Source of the DNA: Prosthecobacter debontii
GTDB lineage: Bacteria; Verrucomicrobiota; Verrucomicrobiia; Verrucomicrobiales; Verrucomicrobiaceae
Assembly: GCA_945860295.1 (NCBI GenBank)
Contig: CAMAQH010000027.1
Coordinates: forward strand, 1-51,866
Length of the DNA stretch: 51,866 nucleotides
Direction: 5' to 3'
Shown: positions 47,467-51,866 of the stretch, in pieces
Numbering within the stretch: position 1 is the stretch's first letter
Layout of the letters: each line of letters opens with the position of its first letter
Notes under the pieces: model-generated
Seen by the model: the letters and a program-made list of their open reading frames with translations, nothing else
The model's database searches: none
What the model was told of the DNA's origin: nothing
Translations under genes and position numbers: made by a program

Positions 47467-49350
47467 TCAATGACCCATGTGCGGCAGCACAAACACAACC
47501 AGATAAATGACCATCAGCACACCCGCGCCGAGCATGAAAGTATAAGCCTGCAAATGACCACCGGTCAGCACACGAGCCGCGGAGCCCAGACGTGTCGCAA
47601 TGAAAGCAGGCAGTCGGGCCACAAGGCCGTCCACAAAAATGCGTTCGATGCCGGTCACGACCCAAGCAACGCCATCTTGGAGAACTTTTACCAGCACGGC
47701 GTAGATCTCATCAAAGTAAAACTTGTTGGCGAAGAGCTTGATGTTCAGCGGGTCTTTGTCCTTACCGCGATAAAGAACGAAACCAGAAACCAAACCGATC
47801 AAAAGTGCCGAGATGGAAGCGATCATCACCGTCGGGTGCTCTTCCGCATGATTTGGCACCATGGCTTGCAGAAGTCGAGTGATCGGTCCGATAGGAGAAA
47901 GCAATGTCAGTCCGGCGAGCACGATCAGCGGCAGCACCATGACAATAGGAGCCTCAACAGCATGATGTGCGTGGTCCGTGCGCGGCTTACCAAAGAAGGT
48001 CACGACAAACATGCGTGTCATGTAAAAGGCCGTCAGCATCGCTGTCGTCACCCCGACCCAGAAGAGTGGGCGGCAGGCCTCAAATCCAAGACCCAGGATA
48101 GTTTCTTTGCTGAAGAATCCACTGAATCCTGGCACACCCATGAGCGCCGCAGTGCCGACGGCAAAGGTCGCGAACGTGACAGGCATGTGTTTCATCAAGC
48201 CGCCCATTTTCCACATATCCTGCTCGTGGTGGCAGGCATAGATGATGGCGCCGGAACCGAGGAAGAGCATCGCCTTGAAGAAAGCGTGCGTGTAGAGGTG
48301 AAACATCGCTGGGTGGCCTGGACCAGCCTCATGATGCGCACCACTGACTTGCATAGCCAGCAGGCCGACGGCCATCACCATGTAGCCGAGTTGTGAAAGG
48401 GTGGAGTAGGCCAGCACACGCTTGATGTCATTCTGCTGCGTAGCCATCAGAGCGGCCATCAGAGCCGTCAGACCACCGATCCAAGCCACAATGGTTGCAG
48501 CATCAGGCGAGGCTTCGATCACAAAGCTGCAACGAACCAACATGAACACACCCGCAGCTACCATCGTCGCGGCGTGAATCAGAGCAGAGACAGGAGTCGG
48601 GCCTTCCATCGCATCTGGCAGCCAGACATGCAGTGGAAACTGCGCGCTTTTACCGACAGCACCCATGAAGATACCCAGGGCAGCGAGCATCATGAAGGTC
48701 GTGTTGGCCTTCGCCATTTCATGCAGTGGACCTTCGGCGAAACCTTCCTTGAGGCCGATGAAGCTGACATCACCATGATTGGCCATGAACAACATCAAGA
48801 TGCCGATCATGAATCCAAAGTCGCCGATGCGGTTCACCAAGAAAGCCTTCTTCGAGGCCTCAGCCGCTGAGGGCTTTTCAAACCAGTGACCGATGAGCAA
48901 GTAAGAACTTAGACCCACGAGTTCCCAGAAAATAAACATCATGACCAAGTTACCCGCCAGCACAATACCGGTCATCGAGAACATGAAGAGAGAAAGAGCA
49001 CCAAAGAAGCGCACCTTGCCATCATCATCCTTCATGTAGCCAAGGGAGAATATGTGAACTAGCAATCCGATGGAAGTGACGATGAACATCATGCCGCGGC
49101 TTTGTTGATCAATCAGCGCGTCGATCACTAGGCGGATCTTTCCGACTTCCAGAAACGGCAGCAGCAACGGCGTCGAATTTTCCGTGCCTAGCATCATGAA
49201 GCTGACCACAAAGCAGATCGCAGCGGAGAAAACGGAAAGCGCGATACACGCTCCTTTGAGCACCTTATTCCCCAGCAGGATCGCCAGTGCCGACAACAAT
49301 GGCAGCAGCAGCAGCAGGGTGGGGAGGGATGATGAATTCTGATCAGGCAT
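47467..49350 (-). CDS. nuoL: NADH-quinone oxidoreductase subunit L
   Basis: The largest complex I pump subunit, 627 residues, with about 15-16 helices and a C-terminal lateral-helix part that runs along subunits M and N. Motifs include FIFWELVGLSSYLLIGHWFEKP near residue 138 (channel Glu), QFPLHVWLPDAMEGPTPVSALIHAATMVAAGVF near 240-272, and VPGFSGFFSKETILG near 415. A region around 527-580 contains the linker to the lateral helix. It follows nuoK by 12 bases. Normal length for the family. Confidence 0.94.
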   Translation of the reverse strand: MPDQNSSSLPTLLLLLPLLSALAILLGNKVLKGACIALSVFSAAICFVVSFMMLGTENSTPLLLPFLEVGKIRLVIDALIDQQSRGMMFIVTSIGLLVHIFSLGYMKDDDGKVRFFGALSLFMFSMTGIVLAGNLVMMFIFWELVGLSSYLLIGHWFEKPSAAEASKKAFLVNRIGDFGFMIGILMLFMANHGDVSFIGLKEGFAEGPLHEMAKANTTFMMLAALGIFMGAVGKSAQFPLHVWLPDAMEGPTPVSALIHAATMVAAGVFMLVRCSFVIEASPDAATIVAWIGGLTALMAALMATQQNDIKRVLAYSTLSQLGYMVMAVGLLAMQVSGAHHEAGPGHPAMFHLYTHAFFKAMLFLGSGAIIYACHHEQDMWKMGGLMKHMPVTFATFAVGTAALMGVPGFSGFFSKETILGLGFEACRPLFWVGVTTAMLTAFYMTRMFVVTFFGKPRTDHAHHAVEAPIVMVLPLIVLAGLTLLSPIGPITRLLQAMVPNHAEEHPTVMIASISALLIGLVSGFVLYRGKDKDPLNIKLFANKFYFDEIYAVLVKVLQDGVAWVVTGIERIFVDGLVARLPAFIATRLGSAARVLTGGHLQAYTFMLGAGVLMVIYLVVFVLPHMGH

Positions 49351-49362
49351 GAATAAAAAGAG

Positions 49363-49680
49363 TTAGCCTTGGAGCTTCGAAACAGCTTCGACCTCGACGC
49401 TTTGTTTCGAGCGGAAGAGAGCCACGATGATGGCCAAGCCTACTGCCACCTCAGCGGCTGCAACGGTGATGGTGAAAAACACGAGTGCCTGCGCCGAGTA
49501 GTCCGGTAGACCCTCTACCATATGGAAGCGGGAGAAAGCCACGAGGGTGAGATTGGCTGCGCTCAGCATCATCTCCAGACACATGTAAATGATGATAATG
49601 TTCCGGCGAGCAACGACTCCAGCGAGTCCGAGGGCAAAGAGCGCACCACTGACAATGAGATAATGGTTCAGTGTGATCAT
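49363..49680 (-). CDS. nuoK: NADH-quinone oxidoreductase subunit K
   Basis: A 105-residue, three-helix membrane subunit of complex I. The conserved Glu in the second helix appears in IYMCLEMMLSAANLTLVAF (near residue 35), with another acidic residue in VAAAEVAVGLAIIVALFR near 75. These carry protons between the quinone site and pumps. It overlaps nuoJ by 4 bases (49677-49680), implying coupled translation. Confidence 0.95.
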   Translation of the reverse strand: MITLNHYLIVSGALFALGLAGVVARRNIIIIYMCLEMMLSAANLTLVAFSRFHMVEGLPDYSAQALVFFTITVAAAEVAVGLAIIVALFRSKQSVEVEAVSKLQG

Positions 49681-50264
49681 CGTGCGACCTCCTTCTCACG
49701 CTTGCTCAGGACCACCACGCCAACGGTGCCAACGAGCAACAACAGCCCGATGACCTGAAGATGAAAACCATACTGCTTGAACAGCGTCAGGCCCATGAGC
49801 TTGGCATCTGGCAGCGTGCCAGCTTTGAGGTCATTGGAGATCGTGGGCAGATTCCCCTTCCCTGTGGCCATCTCAGTGCCGACTTTCTGCAGTGTTAGTG
49901 CCACATCGCTCGTGGTTTTATCTCCGAGAGAGAGGCTGCTGCTAATTGTCGCCACCTGCACGGCCAGGACCGCCGCTAGCACAATGCCACCGATCACGGC
50001 TGCGAGATTCGGCTTCTTGTCCGACTCCACTTGGATGTCCAAAAGCATGATGATGAAAAGGAACAGCACCATCACCGCACCGGCATAGACCAGTATCTGA
50101 ATAGTGCCGATAAAGTAGGCATCAAGACTGATGAACAGAGCGGCTAAGCCGACAAAACTCATGGCGAGCGACAGCGCACAGGTCACCGGATTACGCGCGG
50201 TAACCACCATCAGGCCAAAGCCAAGGGTGAGAGCAGCAAGGAAGTAAAATAGAAGGATGGGCAT
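49677..50264 (-). CDS. nuoJ: NADH-quinone oxidoreductase subunit J
   Basis: A 195-residue membrane subunit with five helices (about 3-20, 30-48, 53-73, 88-110 and 160-185). The TM3 segment, TIQILVYAGAVMVLFLFIIML near 54, is the strongly conserved family signature with a pi-bulge Tyr/Gly. It lies 3 bases after nuoI and overlaps nuoK, so it is within the nuo operon. Confidence 0.94.
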   Translation of the reverse strand: MPILLFYFLAALTLGFGLMVVTARNPVTCALSLAMSFVGLAALFISLDAYFIGTIQILVYAGAVMVLFLFIIMLLDIQVESDKKPNLAAVIGGIVLAAVLAVQVATISSSLSLGDKTTSDVALTLQKVGTEMATGKGNLPTISNDLKAGTLPDAKLMGLTLFKQYGFHLQVIGLLLLVGTVGVVVLSKREKEVAR

Positions 50265-50267
50265 CGG

Positions 50268-50813
50268 TTACTTCAGTTCGTTCCATTTGTTAACGAGACC
50301 CACGCGCACGCCGCCGATCGCATAGAGCTTATCTTTGTCATGCATCAGTTCAGCACGCGACTCGCCTGTGATGGCGTAATCTTTGCGCAGGTAGATGGCC
50401 TGCTCGGGGCAGACTTCTTCGCACATGCCGCAGTAGATGCAGCGGGTCATGTCGATATCGAACTCTTTCGGGCGCTTCTCCACCTTGGCCCATGGGTCAT
50501 CGCTCGGGATCTCGCCCGGCATGATGCGGATGGCTTTCGGCGGGCAAATAAATTCACAAAGTTGGCAGCTCACGCAGCGCTCGCGGCCTTGCTCATCAGT
50601 GACCAAAGCTGGCGCACCACGATAGTAGTCGGGCAGATGTTCATCCCACTTTTGTTCGGGATACTCCATCGTCACCTTGGGTTTTTTACCGGTGATCTCC
50701 AGAAAGGTTTTCAGCGCATGGCCGAGCGTGATCTTCAGGCCTTTTGCAAAGGTGGAGATGAACCACCTTTCATGCCAGGCGAGTTTAGGACGTTGAACAA
50801 TGATCGTTGCCAT
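50268..50813 (-). CDS. nuoI: NADH-quinone oxidoreductase subunit I
   Basis: The peripheral 8Fe-8S ferredoxin-like subunit of complex I (181 residues), which carries clusters N6a and N6b towards the quinone. Two Cys motifs are visible: CVSCQLCEFICPPKAI near residue 81, and CIYCGMCEEVCPEQAI near 124; each has the 4-Cys CxxCxxCxxxCP pattern. The N-terminal helix is the membrane-binding amphipathic region. The C-terminal part (about 145-181) has no cluster motif and is family-typical. It lies between nuoH (12 bases) and nuoJ (3 bases). Confidence 0.95.
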   Translation of the reverse strand: MATIIVQRPKLAWHERWFISTFAKGLKITLGHALKTFLEITGKKPKVTMEYPEQKWDEHLPDYYRGAPALVTDEQGRERCVSCQLCEFICPPKAIRIMPGEIPSDDPWAKVEKRPKEFDIDMTRCIYCGMCEEVCPEQAIYLRKDYAITGESRAELMHDKDKLYAIGGVRVGLVNKWNELK

Positions 50814-50825
50814 AAATGGGGGGAT

Positions 50826-51866
50826 TTACTTTAACGGGAACCAAATCATGAGCGCCGCCGTCAGGAGGACATTGGCTAGGGCGAGTTCAAACATGACCAT
50901 CCAGCCCAGTTTCATGAGTTGATCGAAGCGGAAGCGCGGAAGCGACCAGCGAATCAGGATGAAGAAAAGAATGAAGACCACGATCTTCACGAAGAACGTC
51001 GCGATATGCAGCGCACCGAGCCACAGCGGTGTGTCTCCCGGCACATAACCTAACCCAATGAGCGAACCAAAGGGGATGCTCCAGCCACCCAGGAACAGCG
51101 TTACCGCCATGCCCGAACCGATGATCATCGCTGCGTATTCACCCAGGAAGAACAGAGCAAACTTCATCGAGCTATACTCCGTGTGGTATCCAGCCACGAG
51201 CTCCGTTTCACATTCGGCTAAATCGAACGGCAGACGATTCGTCTCGGCAAACATCGCCACGACGAAGATGACAAAAGAGATCATCATCGGCACCCACAGC
51301 AACCAGCGGGAGAAATTCCAACCATTGGACCAGGGAGCACTTTCACCCCAGAGCGGCAGCAGCAGCCAGCCATTCGCATCTTGGAAGATTGACATCTTTG
51401 TCAGGTTCAACTCACCAAATACCATCAGCACAGGAATGATCGAAAGCCCGAGCGACAGCTCATAGCTAATCATCTGCGCCGAAGCGCGCACGCTACCCAG
51501 GAAAGGGTATTTTGAGTTCGATGCCCAGCCCGCCAGCACGATCCCATACACTCCGAGAGAGGCGATCGCGAAGGTGTATAGAGGCCCCACATTCAGATCG
51601 GCGATTACCATCGGGATCGGAGCCACGGTGAAAAGCGGCAGTCCCACCCAACCGAGCAGGCCATTAAGGTCAGCCAGTCTTAGTTCCGAGCCAAAAGGCA
51701 GCACTACGCTGGTCATCAGCGCGGGCACCATCGTCAGCACCGGAGCCAGCCAGTAATAGAATGTGTTCACCGACTTTGGTGTGAAGTCCTCCTTGAGGAT
51801 GAATTTCAAGCCATCCGCCATCGGTTGCAGCAAGCCGCCGATGCCAAAAATTTGGATGTCCTTCTT
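50826..51866 (-). CDS. nuoH: NADH-quinone oxidoreductase subunit H, 5' end outside the window
   Basis: The first 346 codons in view of the quinone-binding membrane subunit, complete at its 3' end. The open frame continues to the last base, reading KKDIQIFGIGGLLQPMADGLKF, so the start lies beyond the window. The family shows LQPMADGLKFILKED (TM1-loop region), SNSKYPFLGSVRASAQMISYE near the middle, and AETNRLPFDLAECETELVAGYHTEYSS, the acidic loop of the quinone channel. It is the upstream member of the nuoH-N run in this window; nuoG and other subunits would lie further right. Confidence 0.95.
   Translation of the reverse strand, partial: KKDIQIFGIGGLLQPMADGLKFILKEDFTPKSVNTFYYWLAPVLTMVPALMTSVVLPFGSELRLADLNGLLGWVGLPLFTVAPIPMVIADLNVGPLYTFAIASLGVYGIVLAGWASNSKYPFLGSVRASAQMISYELSLGLSIIPVLMVFGELNLTKMSIFQDANGWLLLPLWGESAPWSNGWNFSRWLLWVPMMISFVIFVVAMFAETNRLPFDLAECETELVAGYHTEYSSMKFALFFLGEYAAMIIGSGMAVTLFLGGWSIPFGSLIGLGYVPGDTPLWLGALHIATFFVKIVVFILFFILIRWSLPRFRFDQLMKLGWMVMFELALANVLLTAALMIWFPLK

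Overview
The window reads as a chromosomal segment of a Verrucomicrobiota (PVC superphylum) bacterium, most likely from the Verrucomicrobiaceae/Prosthecobacter neighbourhood. The support is indirect: an adjacent DUF1549/DUF1553 cytochrome and DUF1501 pair, secreted PQQ-type propellers, a ThuA/SGNH/propeller/HEAT/cytochrome c fusion, GyrB with a Gram-negative-type insertion, and low-complexity repeat families inserted next to and inside genes. No rRNA or tRNA genes and no CRISPR array were seen. Taxonomy is inference; the gene families are read from motifs.

Layout, left to right. 1-1995 is accessory DNA: a terminator, a 36-bp perfect palindrome, a 21-bp tandem array, and an intact IS1595-type insertion sequence with terminal inverted repeats and a target duplication. 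2159-11099 is mixed core metabolism and envelope: lolA-like and thiE (minus), nfeD-floA, a 1332-residue secreted propeller with a nested LamG domain, ilvE and thyA. dsbD (minus) lies divergently from a cytochrome DUF1549/DUF1553 gene and its DUF1501 partner. gyrA and gyrB follow on the minus strand, with a membrane-anchored VWA gene upstream. Next come a lipoprotein, an SDR dehydrogenase and a second secreted PQQ propeller.

27557-28666 has no intact gene and holds what looks like a DUF3313-type lipoprotein pseudogene. After it come a secreted nuclease-fold protein and its overlapping partner. 30938-36144 is a tight minus-strand cluster in which some genes overlap: TIM barrel, DJ-1/PfpI, five-haem cytochrome, propeller. 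It looks like a periplasmic oxidation module and is the best candidate for an undescribed system. It is followed by the ~1400-residue ThuA-to-cytochrome fusion, a HAD phosphatase, a GAF protein coupled to an AI-2E-family permease, an outer membrane barrel protein, and nuoN to nuoH (minus), with nuoH cut by the window end.

The least expected signal is repetitive DNA that is tolerated inside coding sequence. A palindromic element with core GTCAGACYGGTC occurs in two unrelated cytochrome genes in the same reading phase, giving Gln-Thr-Gly/Thr-Ser-Leu linkers. Heptamer arrays (TCGTCAT) and an ACTGAAA-type array form gene leaders or signal-peptide codons. The five-haem cytochrome gene carries three such elements, and its 3' neighbour starts in a fourth.
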